Below, in pieces: positions 45,286-56,695 of a stretch of 64,000 bases of DNA. Under the pieces are notes generated by a model. It made no database searches, was not told the origin of the DNA, and was given only the letters and a program-made list of their open reading frames with translations. Numbering within the stretch: the stretch's first letter is position 1; every line of letters begins with the position of its first letter. Both the position numbers and the translations under genes were made by a program. Source of the DNA: Vibrio galatheae (GTDB lineage: Bacteria; Pseudomonadota; Gammaproteobacteria; Enterobacterales; Vibrionaceae); contig NZ_JXXV01000014.1 in the NCBI RefSeq assembly GCF_000967545.1, positions 1-64,000 on the forward strand, read 5' to 3'.

Positions 45286-46084
45286 GCGCTTGCTGAGTAA
45301 AATACTGCTTATCTTCCCAGCGAAGCATGGTTAGACTTCCGCCCCACACACAGCCAGTATCCAGCCCAATAACCTCTTTCCCAGCATAACCTTCAAGCGC
45401 AGCCCAGTGGCCAAATAGCACTGTCTTATTCAATTTTTTCCGCTGCTGGACGTCAAACCAAGGAACGAGATCGGCGTTATTGACGGCTCGGGGGGGAAGT
45501 TTGCACTCCATATCGAGCCGTCCATCTGAATAACAGAAACGCATTCGGGTAAAGGCATTAATGATGTAGCGATAGCGATCAATACCTTGTAAAGAGTCTG
45601 ACCACAGATCGGGTTGATTAGCGTACATGTTTTCAATTAACCATGGCCATTTTTCACTGCTGAGCAGAGCTTCTATTTCTTGAGCGGCAGCGCGAGCTTG
45701 TTTTAAAGTCCATTGTGGTGAGATTCCTGCGTGGCACATGACAAATTCTTCATGCTCAGCAAGAAGAGGTTGGTTTCTTAACCAATTCAGCAGTTCTTTT
45801 CGATCTTTCGCCGCGAAAATAGCCGCGGTTTTGTCTTTGTTTTTAACTTTAAACAATCCCAGAGAAACCGCTAGTAAGTGCAGATCATGGTTGCCGAGTA
45901 CGACTTTGGCACTGTTGCCTAATGAACGGATAAAGCGCAGTACTTCGAGTGATTTGGGCCCTCTAGCCACGAGATCCCCTGCGACCCAAAGAGTGTCATG
46001 TTTTGCATCGAATTTGACGCGATCAAGCAGTAAAAGTAGCTCATCAAGGCAGCCTTGAAGATCTCCCACAATGTATGTTGCCAC
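45275..46084 (-). CDS. apaH: Diadenosine tetraphosphatase, symmetrical
   Basis: A 269-residue metallophosphatase that splits Ap4A to two ADP and can remove Np4 caps from RNA. The calcineurin-type motifs GDLQGC, GDLVARGP and GNHDLHLLAV are all visible in the first 75 residues. A C-terminal FGHWAALEGY follows. It is the last gene of the lptD-surA-pdxA-rsmA-apaG-apaH series on the minus strand, the standard gammaproteobacterial order. Confidence 0.95.
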   Translation of the reverse strand: MATYIVGDLQGCLDELLLLLDRVKFDAKHDTLWVAGDLVARGPKSLEVLRFIRSLGNSAKVVLGNHDLHLLAVSLGLFKVKNKDKTAAIFAAKDRKELLNWLRNQPLLAEHEEFVMCHAGISPQWTLKQARAAAQEIEALLSSEKWPWLIENMYANQPDLWSDSLQGIDRYRYIINAFTRMRFCYSDGRLDMECKLPPRAVNNADLVPWFDVQQRKKLNKTVLFGHWAALEGYAGKEVIGLDTGCVWGGSLTMLRWEDKQYFTQQALKN

Positions 46085-46093
46085 AGCATTACC

Positions 46094-46471
46094 TTAATTA
46101 AGAATATTCGGAATCGCCAACCTAAAAGGTTCGATTTTAGCAATGAACTCCTCGCCACGCTCGTCGTGCATTATGTACTGGCCTTGCATTACACCAACTG
46201 GGGTCTCAATGACAGTCCCACTGTTGTAGGTGTATTCATCGTTCGCTGCAATATGCGGTTGCTGACCGACGACACCTTCGCCTTCTACGGTCATCTGTTT
46301 GCCATTCGCATCGGTAATCAACCAGCGGCGACTAATAAGCTGTACAGTTTGTGGGCTAAGATTTTTTATTGTGATGATGTATGCGAAGACGTAACGTTTT
46401 GCGTCAGGCTGGGATTGATCGGGAATGTACTTAGTGTGAACTTGGACTTTTATACAAGGGGTAGCTTCCAT
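46094..46471 (-). CDS. apaG: ApaG (Co2+/Mg2+ efflux-associated) protein
   Basis: A 125-residue single-domain beta-sandwich protein. [30 protein letters not shown] and [11 protein letters not shown] are the family hallmarks. ApaG has been linked to cobalt resistance in Salmonella, but its biochemical role is uncertain. It lies nine bases before apaH in the same transcript. Confidence 0.93.
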   Translation of the reverse strand: MEATPCIKVQVHTKYIPDQSQPDAKRYVFAYIITIKNLSPQTVQLISRRWLITDANGKQMTVEGEGVVGQQPHIAANDEYTYNSGTVIETPVGVMQGQYIMHDERGEEFIAKIEPFRLAIPNILN

Positions 46472-46537
46472 GTAAACTCCTATGCAAAGCCAAAAAGAGT
46501 GATAAATCTATGACTTATCACTCTTAATTTATAGCGC

Positions 46538-47344
46538 TTATTTGTGGTTGGCGTCTAGCCAGTTTGCCATATCAACAAATTGTTCTAGCGTGAGATTTTC
46601 AGGGCGCATACCCGGATTCACACCTAACTGTTCAAGCTGTTCTGCACTGAGTAGGGCTTTATAACAGTTACGAACTGTTTTACGACGTTGGTTGAAGCCT
46701 TCACGACACACTCGATCAAGCCACTTTAAACTAGTTACTGGATGCGGAACCTCTTCGTAAGGAACGAGCCTGACGACAGCAGAGTCTACTTTTGGCGGTG
46801 GTACAAAGGCGGTCGGTGGCACTTCGAGTACGGGCACCACTTTACAGAAGTACTGCGCCATAACGGTGAGTCGACCGTATGCTTTGGTTCCTGGCCCTGC
46901 TGCTAATCGGTTAACCACTTCCTTTTGTAGCATAAAGTGCATATCTTGGATGTCTTTATGGAACTCAAACAGGTGGAACATCAATGGCGTAGAGATGTTG
47001 TATGGTAAGTTGCCAAAAATGCGTAGCTTGTTGTTTGGTTTTACCAGTTGCTGAAAGTCGAAGCGCATAGCATCGCCTTCGTGAATAGTCAGCTTTTCAC
47101 CAAGTTCAGGATGATTACGTAGACGTTCGGCAAGATCTCGGTCAAGCTCGATAACAGTAAACTTGTCGACTTCTTTACCTACTGGCTCTGTAATTGCCCC
47201 AAGTCCAGGACCGATTTCGACTAAGTTCTGACCTGGCTTCGGATTGATTGCAGATACAATCCCATCAATGATGTAGGGATCGTTAAGGAAGTTTTGACCA
47301 AAGCGCTTTCTTGCTTTGTGTCCTAAGTGGACATCGTTTCTCAT
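46538..47344 (-). CDS. rsmA: 16S rRNA dimethyladenosine transferase
   Basis: A 268-residue AdoMet-dependent enzyme (KsgA) that dimethylates two adjacent adenines near the 3' end of 16S rRNA during 30S maturation. The start [13 protein letters not shown], motif [14 protein letters not shown] and the catalytic [10 protein letters not shown] are diagnostic. It lies 12 bp downstream of pdxA. Loss in other bacteria confers kasugamycin resistance. Confidence 0.96.
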   Translation of the reverse strand: MRNDVHLGHKARKRFGQNFLNDPYIIDGIVSAINPKPGQNLVEIGPGLGAITEPVGKEVDKFTVIELDRDLAERLRNHPELGEKLTIHEGDAMRFDFQQLVKPNNKLRIFGNLPYNISTPLMFHLFEFHKDIQDMHFMLQKEVVNRLAAGPGTKAYGRLTVMAQYFCKVVPVLEVPPTAFVPPPKVDSAVVRLVPYEEVPHPVTSLKWLDRVCREGFNQRRKTVRNCYKALLSAEQLEQLGVNPGMRPENLTLEQFVDMANWLDANHK

Positions 47345-47356
47345 AGTATTCTCAAG

Positions 47357-48349
47357 TTAATTCGATTTCTTATCGACCAGCTCAATGGCATGAGCTAAAG
47401 CCGTTCTAAAGCTTCCTGTGTCCGCACTGCCCGTCCCAGCGAGGTCTAGCGCGGTGCCGTGATCAACGGAGGTCCTAATGAACGGCAAACCAAGGGTAAT
47501 ATTTACCGAGCGGCCAAAGCCTTTATATTTTAATACAGGAAGTACCTGATCGTGGTACATTCCCAATACTGCGTCAGCATCTTGCAAGTATTTTTCATTG
47601 AAAATGGTGTCTGCAGGTAAGGGGCCGATAAGATCAATCCCTTTTTCTTCACGCAGTTTATTCAATGTTGGTGTGATGGTTTCAATTTCTTCCATACCAA
47701 GACACCCATCTTCACCTGCATGAGGATTGAGTCCGCATACATAAATTTTTGGTGAGGAAATCGCAAATTTCTCCAGCAAATCCTTATGTAGGATATCGAT
47801 GATCTTTTCTAAACGCTCTTCTGTGACCGCTTTTGAAACATATGCTAGTGGAATATGTGTTGTTACTAGTGCAACTCGAAGCCCTTCTGTTGCTAACATC
47901 ATCACCACTAAAGGTGTATTGGACTTCTCCGCAAAAAACTCAGTATGACCACTAAAAGCGACACCAGAGCGGTTTATTACCCCTTTGTGTACAGGGCCGG
48001 TGACAATAGCATCAAATTCATCATTCATACAGCCCAAAGCGGCTCTTTCTAATGTTTTTAAAACGTATTGACCGTTCGCTTCATTCAGTACACCCGCAAC
48101 GGCCGGGGCGGCTAATGGTATATGCTCTACAATCAGAGTACCTGCTCGTTGAGCTAAGGCGGGTCTATCTACTTGATAATCAATAAGCTCTACTGAAATA
48201 CCCAGTTGCTCAGCACGCTTGGCAAGCATTTGTTTGTCGGCGCACACCACAATTTGGTGGCTCCAATTTTCAGTTGCAAGCGCGAGAACTAAATCTGGGC
48301 CAATACCTGCTGGTTCACCTGCAGTAACAATAATGCGTTTAACTGTCAT
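47357..48349 (-). CDS. pdxA: 4-hydroxythreonine-4-phosphate dehydrogenase
   Basis: A 330-residue NAD-dependent enzyme of pyridoxal 5'-phosphate synthesis. It begins [20 protein letters not shown]. It has the metal-binding SGHTEFFAE and [11 protein letters not shown], and [13 protein letters not shown] further on. The start codon overlaps the surA stop (ATGA), so translation is coupled. It belongs to the same pathway as epd at the left of the window. Confidence 0.95.
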   Translation of the reverse strand: MTVKRIIVTAGEPAGIGPDLVLALATENWSHQIVVCADKQMLAKRAEQLGISVELIDYQVDRPALAQRAGTLIVEHIPLAAPAVAGVLNEANGQYVLKTLERAALGCMNDEFDAIVTGPVHKGVINRSGVAFSGHTEFFAEKSNTPLVVMMLATEGLRVALVTTHIPLAYVSKAVTEERLEKIIDILHKDLLEKFAISSPKIYVCGLNPHAGEDGCLGMEEIETITPTLNKLREEKGIDLIGPLPADTIFNEKYLQDADAVLGMYHDQVLPVLKYKGFGRSVNITLGLPFIRTSVDHGTALDLAGTGSADTGSFRTALAHAIELVDKKSN

Positions 48350-49638
48350 TCCTGCTCGTTTTCCTCAACAATTTCCACGAAAGCACTGGCGCGTATTTCT
48401 TGTAGCCATGCGCTGGCTTCTTCGTTGAACTTACGGTTAAACAGAATTCGATAAGCCTTGTTTTTTAATGCAGAGTCGGTGCGGTCAACTTCACGGCGAT
48501 CCATTACTTCAACGATGTGCCAACCATGAACGGTTTTAAACGGTTCACTGATCTGCCCAGTAGGAAGGGTATCAACTTGGTGTTTGAATTCTGGTACATA
48601 AAGATCAGATGTTTGGTAGCCAAGTTCGCCATCTTGCGCCGCAGAGCCGGGATCTTGGCTGTATTGTTGCGCCATTTCACCAAAGGTTGTCTCACCTGAT
48701 TTGATGCGACGAATGATTTCGTTGAGATCTTTTTGTACTCCTTCATCGCTGAGAATGACCGTTGGTTTAATTAATATATGACGAGCCTTAACTTCAGTAA
48801 CAGCGACAGTTTCTAGGCCTTTGACATCTTCAATCTTTAGGATGTGGAAACCAACACCGCTTCTGAATGGGCCAATGATGCTGCCTTTATTTTGTAGGTT
48901 GATTTGGTCAGCAAAGATGGTTGGCATCTCTTCTTTTCGCATCCAGCCCCAGTCTCCTCCTTGCAGTGCTTTAGGCCCTTTCGAGTAGGTATAAGCCATA
49001 GTGCTAAAGTCCGCGCCATTATTTAGTTTGGCGACCAGTTCTTTTGCTTCTGCTTCGATAGCCGCTTTGTTATCGCCATCATCGACGCGCAATTGAATGT
49101 GACCGATTTTGTATTGAACTGTCGCATTGGTTTCTGTGGCAAGAATGCTAGCTAGGTTGTCTACTTCCGCTGGGAGGATATTAATGCGGCGACGGACTAA
49201 AGCATTACGTGCCTCACTCGCGGCTATTTCCTTACGGATTTGTTCACGAAACTCGCTGTAGCTTAAACCTTCTTCTGCAATTGATGCGCTGAGTTCATCA
49301 ATCGTTTGATTGTTGTTTTTTGCAATGTCGGCAATCGCTTCATTGAGACGGTTGTCGTCGATTCGTACACCGATACGTTCCGCTTCTTGCTGTTGAATCG
49401 TATCTACAATGAGCTTCTCCGTCACTTGGTCAATTAAGATGCTTTGTTCTGGAAGTTGCTGACCACTCTTTTTCGCGTTGGCTTTTAACGTTTTGAGTGA
49501 CACATCAATATCACTTTGTAGAACTACGCCTTCATTAACGATGACTGCGACTTTATCCAATGGAACTGGCTTCGCTTGTACTGTGCACATCGCACTTGTC
49601 GTTACCAAAGCAAGTAAAGTGTGTTTCCAAAGTTTCAT
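48346..49638 (-). CDS. surA: Periplasmic chaperone / peptidyl-prolyl isomerase SurA
   Basis: A 430-residue periplasmic protein that escorts outer-membrane proteins, including LptD, to the BAM complex. The signal peptide spans about 1-22 ([15 protein letters not shown]). An N-terminal helical chaperone region ([16 protein letters not shown]) is followed by two parvulin domains ([40 protein letters not shown]) and a C-terminal helix. It lies 55 bp downstream of lptD. Confidence 0.95.
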   Translation of the reverse strand: MKLWKHTLLALVTTSAMCTVQAKPVPLDKVAVIVNEGVVLQSDIDVSLKTLKANAKKSGQQLPEQSILIDQVTEKLIVDTIQQQEAERIGVRIDDNRLNEAIADIAKNNNQTIDELSASIAEEGLSYSEFREQIRKEIAASEARNALVRRRINILPAEVDNLASILATETNATVQYKIGHIQLRVDDGDNKAAIEAEAKELVAKLNNGADFSTMAYTYSKGPKALQGGDWGWMRKEEMPTIFADQINLQNKGSIIGPFRSGVGFHILKIEDVKGLETVAVTEVKARHILIKPTVILSDEGVQKDLNEIIRRIKSGETTFGEMAQQYSQDPGSAAQDGELGYQTSDLYVPEFKHQVDTLPTGQISEPFKTVHGWHIVEVMDRREVDRTDSALKNKAYRILFNRKFNEEASAWLQEIRASAFVEIVEENEQE

Positions 49639-49693
49639 TGAAAATCCTATAAAAAATGGTTTGCTCGCAATGATTAGACTGCGAGCATAGAAA

Positions 49694-52069
49694 TTAGTTG
49701 TTTAAGAAGAACGGGCGACCATAACCAAGTGAGTTACCAGCGCTATCCAACCCTGCAAGTCCGGAGCCAGCACCGATAGTCGTTCCAAAACCCACAATAC
49801 CGAAGTTAAAGCTAAAATTGTTTTCGTATTTTGGTGTTGCCGTTGGGTAACTACTGAAGTTTGGGTTCCATGAGCGTAGACGGTTACTGTAAGTAAAGCC
49901 TATGTACCAACAGTCTGAGGTATAGTTAAGTCTCGCGAGCCACTCTAATGAGTTCTCTGTGGTTAAGTCGTAAAAGTATTGTGCACTTGCATTCCAGTTA
50001 CGCGTGATTTCATAACCAGCCAATAAACCTGCTTGAGAAATCCCTTCTTCAGTAATCGAGTCTAAATCACCAATGCTGTCGCCCAAGGTACTCTCTATGT
50101 ACTTCCTTGTCACATAGCGGTAGTTCCCTTGAATATAGCCTCCACCGAAACGGTATTCTAAAGTGCTATTCCCGAGTTGTAGTTCGCTCGAATCAATATC
50201 ATATTGAATCCCTCCGTGATAGAACAAGTAGTCAGCGAAGTTGAAGTCCATCTCTACTGCCCAAGCAGAATAGTTGGATGGTTTGGTATCATTGTCGAGC
50301 GAAGATTGCGTTTTTGTATCCTTGTTAAGATAAAAAATTTGGCCAAACGAAATATTAAGGCGCTCTTTATAATCTTCATCGAAGAAGCGTGTTGATGCGC
50401 CGTAGCTAAATTGATTTGCTGCTGCGATTTCATCAACACCGCTGTACTTTCTACTGCGGAATAAGCCATAGTAGTCCGTTTGCAAGAGTGTTGTATCGTA
50501 TTTACCAATATTGTTTTGATTCTTTTCTGGAACGTATAAATATTGGACTTGCGGTTCAAGCGTTTGAGTATAGTTATCAAGTACAACCGTATCACGTTCA
50601 AGGACAATTGCGGCATGTGAACGAAATTCTGGAATTAGCCGAGATACGCTTTCTTCAAGTCCATAATATGGGTTGTTTGAACTGTCACTGAGAGTGGTAG
50701 AGGTAGTGTCTACACCATCAAGTTCCTGCTGATAGTAAGTGCCTAATAACCGCGCTTCTGTTGTCCAGGCACCCCAGGTGGTGCCTATAGGAATTGTGAT
50801 ACCTGGCTCTATGTGCACGCGAGTAGCGGATGGTTGGCCTTCGCCGTCAGTGTCAAAACGAGAAATATGGCTAATTACATCAAAGTCTAAATAGCGCATT
50901 AGCTCGGGGGCATAATAATTGAACTCAATCTGAGGCAGTAAGCGATAAGGCGTTGTACCTGAGGAAAGCACTTGGAAATCTCTTGCAAGTATCGACGCAT
51001 CCCAATTTTCTGAACGATAAGAGGCTTGGCCCTCTTGAATTAGCTGGCCATCTTCTTGTTTACCGATACTTGAGTCCATATCGGAGAAATAGCGAATATC
51101 ACTCACCTTTGAATAATCAGCTTCAAACTTCCAGTTTTGCTGATAAATACCGGAATGCTGCCATTGGAATCCCCAACGATCGCCATATTCTGGGTATTTT
51201 TTGTCATCAGCAAGGTACTCTGATTTGATGGTGCTGTAACCCAAATCTGAAAGGTAACGGAACTCGCTATTGAGCTGAGTTCCACGTTCTTGCATATATT
51301 TAAAGGTGGTTTCTAAATCGTAGTTTGGGGCTAAGTTCCAGTAAATAGGAACTTCCATTTCGAAGCCATCGCTAGAACCGTAAGAGACCGTTGGATACAG
51401 AAAGCCTGTTTTTCGAGTATCACCGATTGGGACGGTTAAAAATGGCAGATAGAAAATAGGTACGTTACCAACCTCAAAACGTGGGTTGTAAAAGGTGGCT
51501 TCTTCTTCATTTTGGTCAATATCGATGCTTGAGGCACGCATACGCCAAGAATTATCACCTTCAGGACACGATGTGATACTGCCATCTTCTATTTCGTAAA
51601 CCGCTTTGCCTGTTTTCGCGACATAAACCGCTTCGCCGCGCCCTGGTTCACACAGGAACTGGTAGTTGGTGTTTTCGAGAGTGACTTCTTCTGTATTTAA
51701 ATTATTGGTTGCTTTGTCTGAGATGGTTTTGACTTCACCGTCGCTAAATGTCACGTTTCCTTCTGCAACGACAATATTATCTTGCTGGTGCATGGTGACA
51801 TTATCAGCCAGCATGCGTTTTTTACCTTGCACGACCACCACGTTTCCGCGATAGGTCGCTTTATCGCCATTTATTGCTTCTAAGCTGTCAGCTTCAACAT
51901 TAACTGGCAACTGATTTGGATTTTCTGCTTCAGGTTCGTTGATCAAGCATTGATCTATAATGGGCAATTCCTGCACACTATCATCTGATATCGTTTCTGC
52001 TTGAGTCTGAGGCACTATAAAAGCAGCACTGATTGAAGCGGCTAGCAAGGTACGGGGAAAACGTAACAT
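49694..52069 (-). CDS. lptD: LPS assembly outer-membrane protein LptD
   Basis: A 791-residue outer-membrane protein that, with LptE, inserts lipopolysaccharide into the outer leaflet. The signal peptide spans about 1-24 ([17 protein letters not shown]). A periplasmic OstA/jellyroll domain follows ([20 protein letters not shown], about 55-180). Then comes a large beta barrel with conserved [20 protein letters not shown]. Cysteines near residues 41 and 163 and two late in the barrel would form the essential disulfides. It is the first gene of its operon, divergent from djlA. Confidence 0.95.
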   Translation of the reverse strand: MLRFPRTLLAASISAAFIVPQTQAETISDDSVQELPIIDQCLINEPEAENPNQLPVNVEADSLEAINGDKATYRGNVVVVQGKKRMLADNVTMHQQDNIVVAEGNVTFSDGEVKTISDKATNNLNTEEVTLENTNYQFLCEPGRGEAVYVAKTGKAVYEIEDGSITSCPEGDNSWRMRASSIDIDQNEEEATFYNPRFEVGNVPIFYLPFLTVPIGDTRKTGFLYPTVSYGSSDGFEMEVPIYWNLAPNYDLETTFKYMQERGTQLNSEFRYLSDLGYSTIKSEYLADDKKYPEYGDRWGFQWQHSGIYQQNWKFEADYSKVSDIRYFSDMDSSIGKQEDGQLIQEGQASYRSENWDASILARDFQVLSSGTTPYRLLPQIEFNYYAPELMRYLDFDVISHISRFDTDGEGQPSATRVHIEPGITIPIGTTWGAWTTEARLLGTYYQQELDGVDTTSTTLSDSSNNPYYGLEESVSRLIPEFRSHAAIVLERDTVVLDNYTQTLEPQVQYLYVPEKNQNNIGKYDTTLLQTDYYGLFRSRKYSGVDEIAAANQFSYGASTRFFDEDYKERLNISFGQIFYLNKDTKTQSSLDNDTKPSNYSAWAVEMDFNFADYLFYHGGIQYDIDSSELQLGNSTLEYRFGGGYIQGNYRYVTRKYIESTLGDSIGDLDSITEEGISQAGLLAGYEITRNWNASAQYFYDLTTENSLEWLARLNYTSDCWYIGFTYSNRLRSWNPNFSSYPTATPKYENNFSFNFGIVGFGTTIGAGSGLAGLDSAGNSLGYGRPFFLNN

Positions 52070-52216
52070 CGAGTTTTACTATCCTGTTGAACTTGATATA
52101 TCCGGTGAATAGAGACCGAATCTAAAATAAATCGGACTTTATCATAAAGTAATTTAGAGCTTACGGCACTATCAGACCGCTTTGCGAAGAAAAAATTCAG
52201 AGATTGAGAGCACATA

Positions 52217-53071
52217 ATGCACATTTTTGGCAAAATTCTCGGCACATTTTTTGGCTTCCTATTAGGGGGGCCATTTGGTGCAGTGTTTGGTTTATTTATC
52301 GGTCATCAATTTGACAAAGCGAGGCGGCTGCGTCTTGCTGGGTTTAACTCAAGCTTTGGCTCCGGACCGAGCCAAGCAGAGCGACAAGAAGAGTTCTTTA
52401 AAGCCGCATTTTCTGTGATGGGGCATGTTGCTAAGGCGAAAGGGCAAGTGACCCGCGAAGAGATCCAGCTTGCGACCGCGATGATGGAGCGCATGAACTT
52501 ACATGGAGAGCAACGTAGAGCCGCGCAAGATGCATTTCGTCAAGGTAAAGAGAGTGATTTCCCTCTCGAAACTGTGCTGGATCGAGTCCGTATTTCGTCT
52601 GGTAGCCGATTTGACCTAATGCAATTTTTCTTGGAACTCCAGATTTCTGCGGCGTTTGCGGATGGCGAACTGCATCCAAGCGAACGCAATGTGTTACACA
52701 AAATAGCGCGTGGATTAGGTTTCTCGTCAGAACAGCTAGAACAGCGTTTGCGAATGCAAGAAGCCGCATTTCGTTTCCAGCAAGGGGGCTTTGGTGGTCA
52801 AGCTGGCGGTGGGTATTCTCATCAATCTAACGGTAATTGGCAGCAGACGTCGACAGTCGATCAGCTTAACGACGCGTACAAGTTGTTAGGGGTTGATAGT
52901 AGTGCTGATGCTAAAGCGGTGAAACGTGCTTATCGCAAGCTCATGAACGAGCACCACCCAGACAAACTAATGGCAAAAGGTTTGCCGCCGGAAATGATGA
53001 ACGTGGCTAAAGAAAAAGCCCAAGAAATTCAAAATGCGTACGATGTGATTAAAAAGGCGAAAGGTTTTTAG
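52217..53071 (+). CDS. djlA: DnaJ-like membrane co-chaperone DjlA
   Basis: A 284-residue inner-membrane protein. One glycine-rich membrane segment (about 6-28, ILGTFFGFLLGGPFGAVFGL) leads into a TerB-like helical domain (about 50-170) and a G/Q-rich linker. The C-terminal J domain has the HPD motif (MNEHHPDKLMAKG). DjlA stimulates DnaK ATPase and is tied to envelope stress and capsule signalling in E. coli. The divergent position next to lptD is standard. Confidence 0.93.
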   Translation: MHIFGKILGTFFGFLLGGPFGAVFGLFIGHQFDKARRLRLAGFNSSFGSGPSQAERQEEFFKAAFSVMGHVAKAKGQVTREEIQLATAMMERMNLHGEQRRAAQDAFRQGKESDFPLETVLDRVRISSGSRFDLMQFFLELQISAAFADGELHPSERNVLHKIARGLGFSSEQLEQRLRMQEAAFRFQQGGFGGQAGGGYSHQSNGNWQQTSTVDQLNDAYKLLGVDSSADAKAVKRAYRKLMNEHHPDKLMAKGLPPEMMNVAKEKAQEIQNAYDVIKKAKGF

Positions 53072-53308
53072 TCAACGGTCTTTTTAGCTGTCATGAGTAC
53101 TTATAGAGAGAGCGTAGAAAAAGGCTCTCTCTGTGCATTCAAGCGATTAATCATCCCCCATTTTTTAGCCATGCAATTAAACTGACGTGTGTCTTGCTCA
53201 GCTTTGTGCTGGATCAATCTAATATCGAAATCCCTCTCTCATAAGTGGTATAGAAAGAGTATCTGCATCTACACTTATCAATAATGTTTTTGAGAGTGAT
53301 TTGCGGCG

Positions 53309-54448
53309 ATGGAAACGACCTCACGAAAAGCTGAGGCACTAGGAATGTGTCAACATGATCTCAATCATCAATTAGCTGAAATTCAGCAACGAATTAAAGT
53401 CCAACTGCCAAGTTTAGACAAAATCAGCTTTGCCCTTTATGACACTCGTGAGCACTTGCTTAGAAGCTATGCTGACAGTTCGTCTACGTCGCTCAGCACC
53501 ACTCATTATGAAGCGCCACTTTGTGCGCTACCTTATCTCAAACAGTGCATTGAAAGTCGTTCACCCGCTTGCTTGTCAGAGATAAGTTCTTTACGCCCGT
53601 CTCCACATATAACGGCTCTATTGGCTAAGGGTTATCACTCTTCAGTGGCGATTCCGACCTTCAATGGACAAGTCTTCAGAGGCTTTATCTTTCTCAATTC
53701 ACACCAAGCTAATGCATTTAACCCAGCGGATATCGAGCAGGTTAAACCTTATCTACAAATGCTTGAATCAAGGATATTTTTTGAGTATCAAATTGTCCAG
53801 TCCATTATAGAAAAAGCCAATACCTTGGTAGCGCGCTCGCCAGTTTATCAGAGGGAATCGGTCAGCCATAAGCAGAGAGTTTCTAGCTACACCAATATTA
53901 TTGCTTTGGCGCTTGCAGACAGGTACGACTTTGATGATGAGTTTGTTGAGCACCTGACGCTGTTTTCTCAATTTCATGATTTGGGCAAGGTCAAAATTTC
54001 ACCGGAGTTACTATGTAAACAACGATCTCTGACGGCGGATGAAACGTATGCGCTGCGCAAACATATCTCGTATGGAGAAGAACTGGTTGATGATATCACC
54101 AAAGAGCTTAATGCCGCTGATCATCCTAGTGCGCAGCTTCTACGAGAGGTTGTTTCCTGTCACTATGAGTTTCTTGATGGAAGTGGCTATCCACGCCACC
54201 TAACCCGTGGCGCTATTCCAATCAGTGCGCGGATTGTTTGTGTGGCGAATATATTTGACGCACTAACAACGCATAAACCTTATAAGCAAGCGTGTTCAGT
54301 GCCGTACGCGTTACTTGAGTTGGAAAAAATGGTCAGCGATGGCAAGCTAGATTCCGACTGTGTCAATGTACTTCGAGAGCATCAGCATCAGCTTAAAGCC
54401 ATTATTCATCGGTATCCTGAAAGAGATCCGATGGATGGTTGCTATTAG
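53309..54448 (+). CDS. HD-GYP domain protein, probable c-di-GMP phosphodiesterase
   Basis: A 379-residue cytosolic protein. The first 170 residues look like a GAF-type sensor. The HD-GYP domain starts near residue 190: HKQRVSSYTN, the metal-binding HDLGKVKISPELL, KHISYGEELV, then HYEFLDGSGYPRHL, which includes the GYP triplet, and ANIFDALTTHKPYK. All recognised metal ligands appear present, so c-di-GMP hydrolysis is likely. The triad usually reads HHExxDGxGYP; here the first position is Cys (CHYEFLDGSGYP), a minor variation. It is monocistronic with a strong terminator. Confidence 0.88.
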   Translation: METTSRKAEALGMCQHDLNHQLAEIQQRIKVQLPSLDKISFALYDTREHLLRSYADSSSTSLSTTHYEAPLCALPYLKQCIESRSPACLSEISSLRPSPHITALLAKGYHSSVAIPTFNGQVFRGFIFLNSHQANAFNPADIEQVKPYLQMLESRIFFEYQIVQSIIEKANTLVARSPVYQRESVSHKQRVSSYTNIIALALADRYDFDDEFVEHLTLFSQFHDLGKVKISPELLCKQRSLTADETYALRKHISYGEELVDDITKELNAADHPSAQLLREVVSCHYEFLDGSGYPRHLTRGAIPISARIVCVANIFDALTTHKPYKQACSVPYALLELEKMVSDGKLDSDCVNVLREHQHQLKAIIHRYPERDPMDGCY

Positions 54449-54475
54449 TTGTTTTAGTGCAACGACAGAAAAGTA

Positions 54476-54508
54476 AAAAGGCGTATGAATTTCTTCATAC
54501 GCCTTTTT
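54476..54508. terminator. Bidirectional terminator between the HD-GYP gene and tRNA-Ile2
   Basis: A 15-bp perfect stem (AAAAAGGCGTATGAA with TTCATACGCCTTTTT) around a four-base loop, with T tracts on both strands. It ends the HD-GYP transcript and lies just past the tRNA 3' end on the other strand. Confidence 0.92.
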
Positions 54509-54513
54509 AAAAA

Positions 54514-54589
54514 TGGTGGCCCCTCGCAGACTTGAACTGCGGACCAATCGATTATGAGTCGACTGCTCTAACCACTGAGCTAAGGGGCC
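54514..54589 (-). tRNA. ileX: tRNA-Ile2 (anticodon CAT, lysidine-modified)
   Basis: A 76-nt cloverleaf on the minus strand. The acceptor stem GGCCCCT pairs with AGGGGCC, the CCA is encoded, the D-arm is TAGCTCAGTGGTTAGAGC, the anticodon loop is CTCATAA with anticodon CAT, and the T-loop is GTTCAAGTC. The body closely follows E. coli ileX, so the C of the anticodon is probably modified to lysidine by TilS and reads AUA. Its location beside rpoD is the same as in E. coli. It is not methionine tRNA. Confidence 0.93.
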
Positions 54590-54687
54590 GTGTAGGGCAA
54601 TGATTATAGGGGATGCGGATCTGGCTGTCTAGACGCTATCTAGGGTAAATGCGCTTAGATTTTATCCACTTAAATCGCATAGAGATA

Positions 54688-54714
54688 AAAAAGGTGAGCT
54701 AGTGCTCACCTTTT
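54688..54714 (-). terminator. Intrinsic terminator after rpoD
   Basis: AAAAGGTGAGC pairs with GCTCACCTTTT around four bases. On the minus strand it is followed by further T residues, about 27 bp past the rpoD stop. Confidence 0.88.
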
Positions 54715-54740
54715 AGTCATTTTTAGCAATAACACTAGTG

Positions 54741-56597
54741 TTATTCGTCTAGGAAGCTGCGCAGAGTTTCTGAGCGGCTAGGGTGACGTAGTTTACGTAG
54801 CGCCTTCGCTTCAATCTGACGGATACGTTCACGCGTTACATCAAACTGCTTACCCACTTCTTCTAAAGTGTGGTCCGTGTTCATATCGATACCAAAGCGC
54901 ATACGCAGGACTTTTGCTTCACGAGGTGTTAGACCCGCAAGTACATCCTTAGTTGCCACCTTAAGACTGCCTGCAGTTGCAGAATCTAATGGTAGCTCTA
55001 GCGTTGTATCTTCAATGAAATCACCTAGATGCGAATCTTCATCGTCACCAATAGGTGTTTCCATTGAGATTGGCTCTTTAGCAATTTTCAGTACTTTGCG
55101 AATCTTGTCTTCAGGCATCTGCATACGCTCTGCCAGCTCTTCCGGTAGCGGCTCACGACCCATCTCTTGTAGCATCTGACGAGAGATACGGTTGAGCTTG
55201 TTGATCGTTTCGATCATGTGCACTGGAATACGAATCGTACGAGCTTGGTCGGCGATAGAGCGAGTAATCGCCTGACGGATCCACCATGTCGCGTAGGTAG
55301 AGAACTTGTAACCACGACGGTATTCAAATTTATCGACCGCTTTCATCAAACCGATATTACCTTCTTGAATCAGATCCAAGAACTGTAGACCACGGTTGGT
55401 GTATTTCTTCGCGATAGAGATTACAAGACGCAAGTTTGCTTCAACCATCTCTTTCTTCGCTCGGCGAGCTTTCGCTTCACCGATAGACATACGACGGCTG
55501 ATGTCTTTGATATTTTGCACAGTCAGAGACGTCTCTTCTTCGATCATTTTTAGCTTAGTGATCGAACGACGGATGTCATCTTCGCTGCGGCGAATCTTTT
55601 CAGCGTATGGCTTATCTGATGATAAGATTTCATCGAGCCATGCTTCGCTTGATTCATTGCCCGTAAATAAGGTAATAAACGATTTTTTCGGCATTTTTCC
55701 GTATTCAACCGACGCTTTCATAATTAAGCGTTCTTGAGTACGCACACGCTCCATGGAAGTACGCAATTCTTCAACTAGGTAGTCAAATTGCTTTGGAGTC
55801 AGGCGGAACTCTTTGAATACATCAAGAACAAGTTCGTGAGCGATCTGCGCTTTTGGACTTTCGTTGCCGTATTCGTTACAAGCAAGCTGGAAGTTTTGGA
55901 AAGTATTACGTAACGCCGTGAACTTCTCTAACGCAAGTTCAGGGTCGATACCTGTATCTTCCTCTTCTTCCTCATCGTCTTCAGACTCGTCTTCGTCCTC
56001 ATCTTCTGCATCTTCATCTTCAAGATCAGATTCAGCCAGTTCAGAGCCGATGTGAGTGGCTGTTGGCGCGGCAGTCTCATCAGCATCAGGATCGACAAAG
56101 CCTGTGATTAGGTCAGTAAGGCGCAGCTCTTCAGCTTGAACTTTATCAAATTGCTCAAGAATGTATGGAATGGTGCCTGGATACTCAGCCACTGCGTGTT
56201 GAACTTGGTTAATACCATCTTCAATACGTTTGGCAATATCGATCTCGCCTTCACGAGTCAATAGCTCAACGGTACCCATTTCACGCATATACATACGGAC
56301 TGGGTCAGTAGTGCGGCCGATTTCATTCTCAACGCTTGAAAGCGCAGCAGCAGCAGCTTCGGCTGCGTCTTCATCGGTGATTGTATCATCATCATTCAGT
56401 GCAAGGTCATCAGCATCTGGAGCAGTTTCTACTACTCGAATGCCCATATCGTTGATCATCTGAATGATATCTTCGACCTGCTCTGAATCGACGATTTCTG
56501 CTGGCAGGTGGTCGTTTACTTCTGCGTAGGTCAGATAGCCTTGTTCCTTGCCTTTAATGACAAGTTGTTTCAGCTGTGACTGCGGATTTTGATCCAT
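54741..56597 (-). CDS. rpoD: RNA polymerase sigma-70 factor
   Basis: A 618-residue primary sigma factor. Region 1.1 is at the N-terminus ([20 protein letters not shown]). Region 1.2 is [21 protein letters not shown] long acidic non-conserved region around 185-215 ([19 protein letters not shown]) is followed by regions 2.1-2.4 ([35 protein letters not shown]). Region 4.2 is [20 protein letters not shown]. It is the last gene of the macromolecular synthesis operon. Confidence 0.97.
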   Translation of the reverse strand: MDQNPQSQLKQLVIKGKEQGYLTYAEVNDHLPAEIVDSEQVEDIIQMINDMGIRVVETAPDADDLALNDDDTITDEDAAEAAAAALSSVENEIGRTTDPVRMYMREMGTVELLTREGEIDIAKRIEDGINQVQHAVAEYPGTIPYILEQFDKVQAEELRLTDLITGFVDPDADETAAPTATHIGSELAESDLEDEDAEDEDEDESEDDEEEEEDTGIDPELALEKFTALRNTFQNFQLACNEYGNESPKAQIAHELVLDVFKEFRLTPKQFDYLVEELRTSMERVRTQERLIMKASVEYGKMPKKSFITLFTGNESSEAWLDEILSSDKPYAEKIRRSEDDIRRSITKLKMIEEETSLTVQNIKDISRRMSIGEAKARRAKKEMVEANLRLVISIAKKYTNRGLQFLDLIQEGNIGLMKAVDKFEYRRGYKFSTYATWWIRQAITRSIADQARTIRIPVHMIETINKLNRISRQMLQEMGREPLPEELAERMQMPEDKIRKVLKIAKEPISMETPIGDDEDSHLGDFIEDTTLELPLDSATAGSLKVATKDVLAGLTPREAKVLRMRFGIDMNTDHTLEEVGKQFDVTRERIRQIEAKALRKLRHPSRSETLRSFLDE

Positions 56598-56695
56598 AGA
56601 CGGTATCCAACTTAGTATCTGGTGAAGGAATTAGTATGCGAGTTGCAAACCACACATCTTAACAAATTTATTTAGTGCTGACTATTCGAACAGGG

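Noticed and set aside
54514..54589. tRNA-Met by its CAT anticodon
   Set aside because: The acceptor stem, D-arm and anticodon stem follow ileX, and the location beside rpoD is that of ileX in E. coli.
55864..56055. Serine-rich plus-strand frame opposite rpoD
   Set aside because: It is the antisense reading of the acidic GAA/GAT-rich stretch of sigma-70; a low-complexity shadow.
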